This document shows positions 28,024-37,255 of a DNA stretch of 64,000 bases, piece by piece; position 1 is the first letter of the stretch, and each line of letters starts with the position of its first letter. The notes under the pieces are model-generated. The model made no database searches. It saw only the letters and a list, made by a program, of their open reading frames with translations, and was not told the origin of the DNA. Position numbers and translations under genes: made by a program. The stretch is from Chromatiales bacterium (lineage in GTDB: Bacteria; Pseudomonadota; Gammaproteobacteria; UBA6429; Thiohalophilaceae), in the NCBI GenBank assembly GCA_027076325.1, contig JALTJZ010000071.1, positions 34,735-98,734 on the forward strand, read 5' to 3'.

Positions 28024-28929
28024 ATGGTAAACTCAACTACAAATTCCAGAGCAGGTTCAAGCTCCATCTTCAATGATTATTATGAGCTTTGTAAGCCCAG
28101 AGTCGTTATGCTTATTGTATTTACGGCTGTCATTGGAATGTTTATGGCAGTACCTACGCCACAGGATTTACCATTAATTGAAACAATTTTTGGTACACTT
28201 GGTATTGGTCTTGCCGCTGCTTCTGCCGCTGCCATTAATCAGATCGTTGAACAGAAATTTGATGCGGAAATGAAACGGACTGAAGATCGTCCTCTGATTA
28301 CAGGTGGTCTTAGTCAGAAACAGGCACTAATTTTTGCAGTTGCTGTTGGCCTTATTGCAATGGTGATGCTGGTACTATTGGTTAACCCCTTAACTGCCGG
28401 TTTAACGTTTTTATCTTTAATTGGCTATGCTTTTATTTATACACTTTATTTGAAGCATGCCACACCGCAAAATATTGTGATTGGTGGTGCGGCGGGTGCG
28501 GCACCACCGGTATTGGGATGGGCTGCGGTAACAAATGATGTGACAGTCGATGCCCTTATTTTATTTCTAATTATTTTTGTGTGGACACCGCCGCATTTCT
28601 GGGCGTTGGCTATCGCTAAAAAAGATGATTATGCAAAAGTCGGTATACCCATGCTACCGGTAACACATGGTGTAAAATTTACTCGGCTACAGGTATTGTT
28701 GTATACAATATTATTATTAATCGTAACCGCTTTACCTTTTTTATCAAAAATGAGTGGGCTCACTTATTTAATTGCAGCGACTGTTCTTGGTGGGATCTTT
28801 CTATATTATGCGATACGGATGCAGAACCCTGAACTAAAGGGTATGCCAATGAAAACTTTTGGCTACTCGATAGTTTATTTAATGTTATTGTTTAGTTTCC
28901 TGTTAATTGATCATTACCTCAGTTTTTAA
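28024..28929 (+). CDS. ctaB: Heme O synthase CtaB (protoheme IX farnesyltransferase)
   Basis: UbiA-superfamily prenyltransferase that adds the farnesyl group to heme B. The 301-residue product holds the Asp-rich site NQIVEQKFDAEMKRTEDRP near 77 and the conserved WTPPHFWALAIAKKDDY near 184. It ends the aa3 assembly run; its stop codon overlaps the end of the convergent batD by 11 bases. Confidence 0.95.
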   Translation: MVNSTTNSRAGSSSIFNDYYELCKPRVVMLIVFTAVIGMFMAVPTPQDLPLIETIFGTLGIGLAAASAAAINQIVEQKFDAEMKRTEDRPLITGGLSQKQALIFAVAVGLIAMVMLVLLVNPLTAGLTFLSLIGYAFIYTLYLKHATPQNIVIGGAAGAAPPVLGWAAVTNDVTVDALILFLIIFVWTPPHFWALAIAKKDDYAKVGIPMLPVTHGVKFTRLQVLLYTILLLIVTALPFLSKMSGLTYLIAATVLGGIFLYYAIRMQNPELKGMPMKTFGYSIVYLMLLFSFLLIDHYLSF

Positions 28930-30649
28930 CAAAGGGTTCCAGTGTAGCACTGTTTTTGCATTTAGATGTATGTGAGGCGGGTGCTTTGTACTTTTTACAT
29001 AGATTATAAATTCCATCACATTGCCACGAGAGTCTGTTTGCAGCATACAGGCAAGTATTTAAATCGAGTAATTTATGTTTAAGCGGTTCATCAACATAGT
29101 CTGCAAGCTGCGACAAACTTAGTACCTGTTGATCTGGGAAAACAAGCTTAGCCCAGTTTAATAAAGCCAATTTGGTTTCTTGCGGGCTGTCTCTGTTACA
29201 GGCATGCTTGAGCTGTTTTAAGCAGGTATTTAATTTCTGGATATTCTCGGTTTCAGGTATTTGAACGTTCTTATTCGTTGCATGAGAACGCCACCACAAT
29301 ACAAGTGTAACCAGCCACAGTAAAAAGAAGACAAGCGTGCTCCAGAACCATTTTTCGGGTGTGCTATGGCTCTTTGTGTCTTTATCGGTGTTTGGAACCG
29401 GTATGTTTAGTGGTGTAACGGGACTGGTTGAGGGTGCTGATATTTCTGGTTGTGTCTTATTGTCAGTAGTAGCGGGAAGCACGGTAAATTCACGTTTGGA
29501 TATATGTGCTGTGAGCATTTTATTTGTCTGAGTGTTCCACCAGCGTAAATTAATTTCCGGCAAGGTATACACACCAGGTTTTGTGGGGATCAGTGCGATC
29601 TTTTCTTTACGAATTGCATTGATACCGTTTGTTGTTTTATTGTTACTTAAAATGGGCTTGTCCGAATATTGTTTCAGGTTATCTACCGTTAGCAGTTCAA
29701 TCTCAGGCAGTTGTGCGGCAGTTAAATTATCTGCAATTAGAGTAATAGTGCGGGTAATGGGCTCACCGACTCTAAACTCGGTATTATGTGGCCAGTCTTC
29801 AACAAGCTTAATGGAAGGGGAGGGTAACCAGTTTTTTCCATTAAAAGTAGCAGGTATGTTTTTTATATTGAGGGTAAGTGAGTTACTGCGCAGTCTTCGG
29901 GTTTGAGTATTGGAATTAAAGGGGTCAAAAATATTAGTGCGTGATTGCCGATTGATAATACCAATTTCTGCAAGGGAGGGTTGAATGAGTAGTTTTCCTG
30001 ATTGCTGGGGAAAAATAGCTACTTTTTTCTCAACAACAATATAAGGAGTTGTGCCTCGATAGGTTTTATATTGTGTATCTTTCCCTAAAGACTCGATGAT
30101 TGTATTGGTATTGCTTAAATTAATATCACCAAACTGGTAACTGCTAATACTTTGTGCAACCAGCAGTCGCAGTGTAATAATAATCTGTTCCTGAATATAG
30201 CTTTCTGTTTGTGATGCTTCCAGTTCAAGAATAAAATTCTTCCCGGCGGATGTGGAGTTAGCGGGTAAGGATTTTTTAACTGTAATTTCTACTTCAGGTG
30301 CCATATCTTTGCCAAAAGGTACAGGCGGAATACGAAACACACCGGCTTGTTTCGCCATCAGGGTTAAGACCCATGTGGTACTGCGTGTGTAATTGCCATT
30401 GACAATGCTGATATTACTGCTTTTAGAAGAATTTAGAATATCAAAATGATCTTTAATCTGAGAAAAATCCGGGTCATCATCGACAGAACCTTCTGCTGTA
30501 TAAGTTAAATTAAATGAATCACTGAGTAACACAGGATTTAAATCAACCTGTGCCGATATTGTGGCAGCAAATAATTTATTACTGATAATAAGCAGTAGCA
30601 ATATGCTGCTTAAAAGTAAAAAGTATCCGGGTTTTTTATTGTGTATCAT
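28919..30649 (-). CDS. batD: BatD-like (BAT system) membrane protein
   Basis: Protein with an N-terminal signal peptide, a long periplasmic region with the BatD sequence AEGSVDDDPDF and VGEPITRTITL, and one membrane helix near residue 460-480. BatD belongs to the BatABCDE 'aerotolerance' group, whose molecular role is unknown. ATG 30649 gives a good signal peptide (MIHNKKPGYFLLLSSILL); earlier in-frame ATGs overlap the upstream gene. Last gene of the minus-strand MoxR-Bat operon. Confidence 0.85.
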   Translation of the reverse strand: MIHNKKPGYFLLLSSILLLLIISNKLFAATISAQVDLNPVLLSDSFNLTYTAEGSVDDDPDFSQIKDHFDILNSSKSSNISIVNGNYTRSTTWVLTLMAKQAGVFRIPPVPFGKDMAPEVEITVKKSLPANSTSAGKNFILELEASQTESYIQEQIIITLRLLVAQSISSYQFGDINLSNTNTIIESLGKDTQYKTYRGTTPYIVVEKKVAIFPQQSGKLLIQPSLAEIGIINRQSRTNIFDPFNSNTQTRRLRSNSLTLNIKNIPATFNGKNWLPSPSIKLVEDWPHNTEFRVGEPITRTITLIADNLTAAQLPEIELLTVDNLKQYSDKPILSNNKTTNGINAIRKEKIALIPTKPGVYTLPEINLRWWNTQTNKMLTAHISKREFTVLPATTDNKTQPEISAPSTSPVTPLNIPVPNTDKDTKSHSTPEKWFWSTLVFFLLWLVTLVLWWRSHATNKNVQIPETENIQKLNTCLKQLKHACNRDSPQETKLALLNWAKLVFPDQQVLSLSQLADYVDEPLKHKLLDLNTCLYAANRLSWQCDGIYNLCKKYKAPASHTSKCKNSATLEPFVKN

Positions 30650-30653
30650 TATA

Positions 30654-32453
30654 TTACCATGCATTGTCTTCATTGCTATGTTGTTGGCGTTTATATTGGT
30701 AAAGAAATTTGTTACGTAACAGGCCGCCAGGATCATCCGGGATACGGCGAAGCCACTGCTCGCTAGCCTGCCTGGATTGCTTGTCTTTACTGTTTAGTTT
30801 TTTACTCTTCGAGTTATTCCTGTTTTGTTTATTTTGCTGGTTCTTTTTATCACTATTGCGGGGTGGTTGTTGCCTGTTTCCTGTTTGTTTTTTATCGGCA
30901 GCGTTTTTATCCTCAGAACCCTTGTCCGAGTTTTCTGACTTTTGTTTGTTATTTGGCTTTTTACCGTTTGATTTATTATTTTTGCCGGTTTTATTTTTAT
31001 CCCCTTTTTTGGATGATTTTCCTTTCTTATTCTGTTTTGAATCTTCTTTATTTTTATCGGTTTTCTGGTTTTCCAGTAATTTTTTATTATAACGGGCGTC
31101 TTTGTGATCAGGGTTTAATGTCAGGGCAGCTTCATACTCTTTAATGGCTTGTTCAGTTTCCCCCAGTTTGGCATAGGCATTCCCCCTGTTATAGTGTGCA
31201 TCAGCACTATTAATACCTTTTAAGGCTTCAATACTTTTTTGATACTGCCCTGATTTATACCATGCAGCTGCTTTCCATTGCTTATCATTAAACAGTTTGG
31301 CTGCTGTTGTCGGGTCTTGCTTGTAAATTTTCATCGCTCGTTGATTTGAATTATTCCATAGAGTATCCCATATACCTGTACTGCTGTTTGCTTCGACTGT
31401 CTGGGGCTGCTGCAAAATAAATAAAACAGGAATAACAAAGAGTAGCCCACGTCGAAAAACAAGTGCGGCGAATGGGATAACCAGTAACAACAACCAGGGC
31501 CCCTGTTCATACCAGCTATCTGCCGTTAATGAGTCCGGTGATTGATTTTGTTGCTGGTCGGTTTTTGCCTGAAAGCGATTAACCTTAAGCAGTGATATTA
31601 TATTTATAATATCGCTATCATCCGGGGAAATAATGCTTAAGCGTCCATGACCCAGCCGGCTAAATTTATTCAGTGCATTAATATCAAGTTTAGGTAAAAC
31701 AATGGCACCGCTATTGCTTTTAACAAACCCACCGTTGGGCATCGGAATAGGTGCCCCCTCTGTTGTTGCAATAGCAAGAATGGAAATACGGTGCTGTTGT
31801 GCAATCTGTTTAAACTTCTCAACAGCCGATGATTCGATATTGTCGGTTACCAGCAGAATATCGCCTTTTTTTACCCCTGCATTTTTTAGTAAGTTAGCCG
31901 CTTTTTCTATCGCCTTGTCGGTTCGTGTGCCTTGTGCAGGCATCAGGTCGGTAGTGAGGCTTGATAATAGTGAGTCGATGGTTGCCGTGTCATCGGTTAA
32001 TGGGGTAACAACAAATGCATTGGCTGCGTAAGCGATAAGAGCCGTTTGGCCTTCGGTACGGCGTTTTAATATATCAGAAATTTTATAGCGGGCGCGGCTG
32101 AGTCGTGACGGTTTAATATCATTTGCATCCATCGAGCGTGATAAATCCAGTGCTATCACTAAAGCCGATTTTTCTTTAAAGACAGGTTGTGGTCGTTTTT
32201 CCCAGGCGGGGCCGGCAAGCGACACAATAATGAGGCTACCTGCAGTAAAGAACACAATGGCAGGCACAGTTGTTTTTGTTGATTGTTTACCAACAAGCAG
32301 GTGTGGTAATAATACAGGTGCAATAATGGACTGCCAACTACGACTAAACAGGCGATCCCTTAAAAGAAAATAACAAAGCAGAAATAATGGGATAAATGCA
32401 AAAAACCATAAGGGTCGTAAGAAGTGAAACTGAGAAATAAAAGTATCCATCAT
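30654..32453 (-). CDS. batB: BatB-BatC fusion: VWA domain plus TPR repeats
   Basis: A 599-residue membrane protein. Two helices (about 12-30 and 62-82) precede a von Willebrand A domain with MIDAS DLSRS at 103, a third helix follows near 320-345, and then TPR repeats (SADAHYNRGNAYAKLGE near 410). The C-terminus (about 455-565) is extremely rich in Lys, Asn, Gln and Ser, a typical BatC tail. Elsewhere BatB and BatC are often separate genes. It overlaps batA by four bases. Confidence 0.88.
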   Translation of the reverse strand: MMDTFISQFHFLRPLWFFAFIPLFLLCYFLLRDRLFSRSWQSIIAPVLLPHLLVGKQSTKTTVPAIVFFTAGSLIIVSLAGPAWEKRPQPVFKEKSALVIALDLSRSMDANDIKPSRLSRARYKISDILKRRTEGQTALIAYAANAFVVTPLTDDTATIDSLLSSLTTDLMPAQGTRTDKAIEKAANLLKNAGVKKGDILLVTDNIESSAVEKFKQIAQQHRISILAIATTEGAPIPMPNGGFVKSNSGAIVLPKLDINALNKFSRLGHGRLSIISPDDSDIINIISLLKVNRFQAKTDQQQNQSPDSLTADSWYEQGPWLLLLVIPFAALVFRRGLLFVIPVLFILQQPQTVEANSSTGIWDTLWNNSNQRAMKIYKQDPTTAAKLFNDKQWKAAAWYKSGQYQKSIEALKGINSADAHYNRGNAYAKLGETEQAIKEYEAALTLNPDHKDARYNKKLLENQKTDKNKEDSKQNKKGKSSKKGDKNKTGKNNKSNGKKPNNKQKSENSDKGSEDKNAADKKQTGNRQQPPRNSDKKNQQNKQNRNNSKSKKLNSKDKQSRQASEQWLRRIPDDPGGLLRNKFLYQYKRQQHSNEDNAW

Positions 32454-33538
32454 TTACCTGACCACTCATTTTTATCATTGTTAGCTGTATTATAATGCCT
32501 GCTTTTAAATAGTGAGGTGAGTGACCAGCCCGCCATTATCTTTAGCATACTTGTTACTAATGCAAGGATAAATGCAATCCCGAGTGGCCAGACATATAAT
32601 GCATTAACAGGTCTGAAGTGTTGCGATTCTTTTTCTGTGGGTTCAAGTTTATTCAGTAAGTTGTAAATCTGAGCCAGTTGTTTAGTATCGCGCGCTCTAA
32701 AATATTTGCCTCCGGTTTGTTCTGCAATGGCAGTTAAGGTTTTTTCATCAAGGTCGGCAGACGGGTTGATGCGTTGTGCACCAAAGAACGAGTAGCGAAT
32801 CATCTCATCAGCACCAATACCGATAGTGTAAATTTTTAAACCCTGTTGCGCGGCCAATTCGGCAGCTTTTAATGGGGTTATCTCTCCAGCTGTATTGGCT
32901 CCATCTGTTAATAAAATTAATACCCGGCTTTTGGCTATATTGGTCTGTTGTGATTTATTTTGGCTTTTTTTAACGCTGAGGCGTTTAATGGCCAGACCAA
33001 TGGCGTCACCAATGGCGGTGGCTTTTCCTGCCATCCCGATTTGAGCTTCCTGTAGTAACGTATTTACTGTTTTACGGTCAAAGGTTAGCGGGGTCTGTAA
33101 ATAGGCTTGTTCGCCAAACAGTATAAGCCCGAGACGGTCACCTTTGCGTTGTTGTATAAATTCGTTGGCCACATATTTTGTTGCCTGCAGGCGGTTGACT
33201 GTCTGGCCATTAATTTTGAAATCTTCAACTTGCATCGAGCCGGACAAATCAACAGCCATCATTAAATCTCTGCCGCTCACCGGTAAAGCAATCGGATCAC
33301 CCAGCCATTGTGGTCGCATTGCAGCAAGGACTAACAGGCACCAGGCAAGGGTTACCATAATAATAGTAAAAATATTTTTAGTTATATTTTGTTGGGGGCT
33401 GCTCGCCGTATTAAAGTCATTCAGAAAGGGAACGTAAAGTGCCGCATCCTGCAAGGTGTTTTTTGCAGGCAGAAAAAAGCGTACTAGCAAGGGTAAGGGT
33501 AAAAAGGCCGCTGCCCATGGCCAGATAAACTGAATCAT
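32450..33538 (-). CDS. batA: BatA: VWA domain membrane protein
   Basis: A 362-residue protein with an N-terminal DUF1550/BatA-type helix pair, a VWA domain whose MIDAS motif is DLSGSM at 97-102 with the later T and D (LLTDGANTAG), and a C-terminal helix near 315. It is the intact metal-binding type, compared with the weaker MIDAS of BatB (DLSRS). Overlaps with both neighbours indicate a tightly coupled operon. Confidence 0.9.
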   Translation of the reverse strand: MIQFIWPWAAAFLPLPLLVRFFLPAKNTLQDAALYVPFLNDFNTASSPQQNITKNIFTIIMVTLAWCLLVLAAMRPQWLGDPIALPVSGRDLMMAVDLSGSMQVEDFKINGQTVNRLQATKYVANEFIQQRKGDRLGLILFGEQAYLQTPLTFDRKTVNTLLQEAQIGMAGKATAIGDAIGLAIKRLSVKKSQNKSQQTNIAKSRVLILLTDGANTAGEITPLKAAELAAQQGLKIYTIGIGADEMIRYSFFGAQRINPSADLDEKTLTAIAEQTGGKYFRARDTKQLAQIYNLLNKLEPTEKESQHFRPVNALYVWPLGIAFILALVTSMLKIMAGWSLTSLFKSRHYNTANNDKNEWSGK

Positions 33539-34038
33539 CTATCTAGCTCCTGTTTCTTCTTTGGTAATGCACTTATCCAGTTCTCAGTAGCCGTTATGAG
33601 TTGTTGAATATCTATATTGCTGACATGGGCTTTTTGATAGGGTGCCTGTATTAACAGTTGTTGAATTCTGGAGTCAAGATACTCTTCTCTGGTTAATGCA
33701 TTTAATTGTTTAACCCATTGTTCACCGGTTAAATGTGCACTGGCTTCTCTGCCTAGATAACTCATGCTGATTTGCCGTAATAATTTTGAGAGTGACCGCA
33801 ATAACTGTTGATTATTTTTCTGCTGTTGATAGTCGTTGATAATTTCCCTGTAAGCCGCCGTGGCTATTTTATTTAAAGGTTTGTATTTTATGTAATGATA
33901 AAGTTTAGGTAGCAGGAGTATTGCAATAATAACCAGGCTGGCAAGCAACCACCAACCTATTGCCGGTGGCCACCATGATACGGCTTCAGGTAAATGAATA
34001 TCACGTAATGGCAGGTTATTCTGCAAAGCCGGGTTCAA
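33535..34038 (-). CDS. DUF4381 domain membrane protein
   Basis: A 167-residue protein with the family opening LRDIHLPEAVSWWPPAIGWW, one membrane helix near 28-46, and a cytoplasmic helical domain. DUF4381 proteins are regular members of MoxR-BatA operons between the DUF58 gene and batA, as here, with four-base overlaps on both sides. Function unknown. Confidence 0.9.
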   Translation of the reverse strand: MNPALQNNLPLRDIHLPEAVSWWPPAIGWWLLASLVIIAILLLPKLYHYIKYKPLNKIATAAYREIINDYQQQKNNQQLLRSLSKLLRQISMSYLGREASAHLTGEQWVKQLNALTREEYLDSRIQQLLIQAPYQKAHVSNIDIQQLITATENWISALPKKKQELDR

Positions 34039-34967
34039 TTTTGACTCCGTAAGTTTAGTCCACGTTGCAGGGATTCAATCAGTGGTTGGTGGGTTGATAA
34101 ATGGATATAAAATATCCCCAGCTTATTACATAAGTCTTTTAAATGTTGCTGGTGCTTTGTAAAGCGCTGCTGGTATTGCTTGCGTAAGTCATTGTTTGAA
34201 GTATTGATGGTGAGTTCTTTTTCACCATCGGTTATTTTATAATAGCCCGCAGGTGGCAAATGCTGCTCTAACGGGTCACTGATAAACAGCATGACCAGGT
34301 CATTGTTTTTAGACAGCTGTGACAGGCTGGATTCTGTTTTTTTATCAAAGTCCCTGAAGTCGGAAATTAAAAATATCAGGCTGCCGGGACGGGTGACATT
34401 GCGTAAACGGTTAAGGGCATGGTTGGCCGACTGGTTCTTGTTGTGGATCGGTTGTTTTTTATCCCACGCGGTGTGTCCGGCTAGTTGCTTTAAAAAATGT
34501 AAGGTAGCCGCTTTGCCTCGTTGTGGTCTCAATTCAAGGTGCTGCTGTTCTGAAAAAATAAGGCCACCGGTTCGGTCACTGTGCCGGGTGCTGCTCCATG
34601 CCAGTAAGGCGGCGGCCTTTGCTGCCAATACAGATTTAAACATCCCCTGACTTGCAAAAAACATGGCGGGGCGTAAATCCACCCAAAGTAAAACCGGACG
34701 CTCGCGTTCTTCGCGGTAAAGTTTGGTGTGGGTTTTGCCGGTGCGCGCGGTTACCCGCCAGTCGATGCTACGAATATCATCTCCGGGCTGGTAGGGGCGG
34801 GCTTCGTCAAATTCCATACCACGGCCTTTAAAGGTCGAAATATAGTTACCGCTTAAACGTGAATGGATTCGCTTTGATTTAAGAGGTAATTGGCTGGCCG
34901 AGTGATGCAGTTTAATCAATGTATCCAGTCGTACACGCACAATATCATCTGCTGCTAAGGCTTCCAT
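34035..34967 (-). CDS. DUF58 domain protein
   Basis: A 310-residue cytoplasmic protein with the hallmark GRGMEFDEARPYQPGDDIRS followed by DWRVTARTG near 50-75 and a degenerate VWA-like fold after it. DUF58 proteins partner MoxR ATPases. The gene lies 14 bases after moxR. Confidence 0.92.
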   Translation of the reverse strand: MEALAADDIVRVRLDTLIKLHHSASQLPLKSKRIHSRLSGNYISTFKGRGMEFDEARPYQPGDDIRSIDWRVTARTGKTHTKLYREERERPVLLWVDLRPAMFFASQGMFKSVLAAKAAALLAWSSTRHSDRTGGLIFSEQQHLELRPQRGKAATLHFLKQLAGHTAWDKKQPIHNKNQSANHALNRLRNVTRPGSLIFLISDFRDFDKKTESSLSQLSKNNDLVMLFISDPLEQHLPPAGYYKITDGEKELTINTSNNDLRKQYQQRFTKHQQHLKDLCNKLGIFYIHLSTHQPLIESLQRGLNLRSQN

Positions 34968-34981
34968 CTGTTCTGCCCTTT

Positions 34982-35944
34982 CTAAGGAACCGCAATGCGT
35001 GAAATAAGTGTTTGGATAAACTGATCCTTGCTGATGCCTTCGGCCTCGGCTTCAAAACTTAAAATAATGCGGTGCCGTAATACATCATGTGCCATTTCCT
35101 GAATATCGTCGGGGCTGACAAAGTCACGGCCAGCCAGCCAGGCATGGGCGCGGGCGCAGCGATCCAGTGCGATACTGGCGCGGGGGCTGGCGCCATATTG
35201 TATCCAGCTGGCAAGGTCATCGCCGTAGGCTTTGGGATTCCGACTGGTTGTTACAATTTGCAATAAGTAATCCTGCAAGCTTTCAGCCATATGGATTTGC
35301 AGCACTTGCTGGCGAGCCTGAAACAGGTTGTCCTGGCTCATAATGGTATTGTTATCGATAGCCACTTCTTTTTGCATCGCCTCATTACGGTTTAGTACTA
35401 AAATGGCTTTTTCAGAAGCGGCATCAGGGTAATCAACAAATACATGCAGCAGAAAACGATCCAGTTGTGCCTCGGGAAGTGGATAGGTGCCTTCCTGTTC
35501 AATCGGGTTTTGGGTGGCCATCACTAAAAACAGGTCAGGCAAGGTATAAGTCGTGGAGCCAACGGTAATCTGGCGTTCGGCCATGGCTTCTAACAGTGCC
35601 GATTGTACTTTTGCCGGTGCACGGTTAATTTCGTCAGCAAGTACCATATTATGAAATAAGGGCCCCTGCTGGAAATGGAAGGAGCCATCCTGTGGGCGAT
35701 AAATCTCGGTACCCGTGAGATCGGCAGGAAGCAAATCCGGTGTAAATTGAACACGCTGAAAGTTGCCTTCAATGCCTTCACTCAGTACTTTTATGGCGCG
35801 GGTTTTGGCAAGCCCCGGTGCGCCTTCGACCAGTAAATGGCCATCAGCAAGCAGTGCGATAAGCAGGCGATCAACCAGTCGTTGCTGGCCAATAATTTGT
35901 GTGTTGATGGTGTTTTTGAGTTGTTGAATGGCTTGTTGTGGCAC
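34982..35944 (-). CDS. moxR: MoxR family AAA+ ATPase
   Basis: Chaperone-like AAA+ ATPase, thought to act on VWA-domain clients. The 320-residue product contains Walker A GAPGLAKT near 40, Walker B LADEINRAPAKVQSALLEAM near 104, and sensor region MATQNPIEQEGTYPLPEAQLDRF near 143. It heads the six-gene minus-strand operon moxR-DUF58-DUF4381-batA-batB/C-batD. No promoter was identified in the 250-base interval upstream. Confidence 0.95.
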   Translation of the reverse strand: MPQQAIQQLKNTINTQIIGQQRLVDRLLIALLADGHLLVEGAPGLAKTRAIKVLSEGIEGNFQRVQFTPDLLPADLTGTEIYRPQDGSFHFQQGPLFHNMVLADEINRAPAKVQSALLEAMAERQITVGSTTYTLPDLFLVMATQNPIEQEGTYPLPEAQLDRFLLHVFVDYPDAASEKAILVLNRNEAMQKEVAIDNNTIMSQDNLFQARQQVLQIHMAESLQDYLLQIVTTSRNPKAYGDDLASWIQYGASPRASIALDRCARAHAWLAGRDFVSPDDIQEMAHDVLRHRIILSFEAEAEGISKDQFIQTLISRIAVP

Positions 35945-36144
35945 TGTTTATCCTCATCCGTTCTGATTGTTATTAGCGGCTGTTGTGCATATCAAATTAT
36001 ATAAGGCTTTGCCAGCAAGAATCCAAGTGGCGTTAACGGCTTTTTGAAATAAACGACTGGGTACTTCCTGATACATGAAATTGTGCAGGATTGAGACAGA
36101 AAAAATGGAATTAAGTTTGGGGCAGCTTGCATTTTTCCTGGGGA

Positions 36145-36186
36145 GAAAAAAGAGGTGGCCAAGAATGATGATGGCCAGCCTCTTTA
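36145..36186 (-). terminator. Rho-independent terminator after the first secreted paralog
   Basis: On the minus strand AAAGAGGCTGGCCA and TGGCCACCTCTTT form a long stem around a ten-base loop, followed by TTTTTT-type sequence. It lies 12 bases after the stop of the gene at 36198-37136. Confidence 0.85.
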
Positions 36187-36197
36187 GCCGGGAAATT

Positions 36198-37136
36198 TTA
36201 CCAGTTGTCGACCTCGCCACCTGCGGCAAGCGTCAAGGCTTCGATAATAGCGTCTGGTGTACACATGATGGACATAAAACTGTTCTCCCCCATCATGGAT
36301 AAGTCCGGGAAGTTCATCGCAATGCGAAACTCGGCAAACAAGGCATACACATTGCCATTTTGAATAACCATTTCATAGGGCAGGTGGCCCGTTGATTTCA
36401 GCTTTTTAAAATCAATTTTTTGCATAATAAATTCATCACCACTGCATTTGGTTGTCGCAGCGCCTTTCATCTGAACGCCAACAATGGTTTCATTTTTACC
36501 TTTTAAATTGACCTGATAAACTTTGGAAACCCCTGCCGCATTATTTTCCAATGCCTGAAGCACTTTTTTTATGGCTGTTTGTTGGTCACCGTATTCGGCC
36601 AGTTCCAGCCTGTCGGTGAAGTTTGGCATCATCATCCAGCGGTATTGGTAGCGACGTAAATTTTCTTTCGTTGCACCAGTTTTTGAACCATATTCTTCTT
36701 TAAAGCCTAAAATTTTCTTAAGGCGTTGGGTAATGTCTGCCAGATCTGCTTTTAGCCGGTAAGCATGTGCCATATAAGTTGGATTGGTAAAAGAGAGTTG
36801 GGTTGAATTGTCAACGGTGGTTATCGTGACGCGTTGAATCGCAGCATAAATACCATTTTCTGTCTGGCTGGCGTAATGGCGTAATTTGGGGCTGGAAATA
36901 ATAATAATATGGGCATTCGGGTAGGGTGAATATTGGCCAACAATATCAAAGCGCCCTTTTTTAAGAGCGTGTTCAACTTTTTGGGTAATACCTGCTGTAT
37001 CGGTTGAATTGACGGACTGGGCAAGAATAAAAGGCTTATAAAAAGTTTTGTTACTCAGAGCGGTGCTTGAGTAAATAATGGAACCAAGACAGACCAGAAA
37101 GGTAATTACTGGTAATTTTGATACTTTAATCATCAT
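36198..37136 (-). CDS. Secreted protein, tandem paralog 1 (unknown family)
   Basis: A 312-residue exported protein with a signal peptide (about 1-28). The mature part starts KTFYKPFILAQSV, and its first domain (VEHALKKGRFDIVGQYSPYPNAH) has a DUF302-like flavour. It aligns closely end to end with the gene upstream at 37256, sharing SFTNPTYMAHAYRLK, LRRYQYRWM-type, DRLELAEYGDQ and FPDLSMMGENSFMSIMC. One conserved Cys pair lies near 232 and 291. I do not recognise a named family. A terminator of its own suggests separate or stepped expression. Confidence 0.75.
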   Translation of the reverse strand: MMIKVSKLPVITFLVCLGSIIYSSTALSNKTFYKPFILAQSVNSTDTAGITQKVEHALKKGRFDIVGQYSPYPNAHIIIISSPKLRHYASQTENGIYAAIQRVTITTVDNSTQLSFTNPTYMAHAYRLKADLADITQRLKKILGFKEEYGSKTGATKENLRRYQYRWMMMPNFTDRLELAEYGDQQTAIKKVLQALENNAAGVSKVYQVNLKGKNETIVGVQMKGAATTKCSGDEFIMQKIDFKKLKSTGHLPYEMVIQNGNVYALFAEFRIAMNFPDLSMMGENSFMSIMCTPDAIIEALTLAAGGEVDNW

Positions 37137-37200
37137 AGCAGACCCCGTTTGTCGCTGGATTTCTTTTATTTTTAGGTGAATAGAATTGTTTAAATAAATA

Positions 37201-37236
37201 AAGGGAGAACAATTTAAAATTATTCTCCCTTTTTTT
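37201..37236. terminator. Bidirectional terminator between the two paralogs
   Basis: GGGAGAA and TTCTCCC form the stem around an AT loop, flanked by T7 on the plus strand and by AAATAAATAAA (T-rich on the minus strand). For the minus-strand genes it ends the transcript of the paralog at 37256. Confidence 0.75.
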
Positions 37237-37255
37237 AAGCTGTAGAGCCTGGTTT

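Noticed and set aside
30709..31144. Long plus-strand frames (127 and 93 codons) rich in Leu, Phe and Ser
   Set aside because: They are the antisense of the Lys/Asn/Gln-rich tail of BatB/C; low-complexity sequence gives a long open complement without being a gene.
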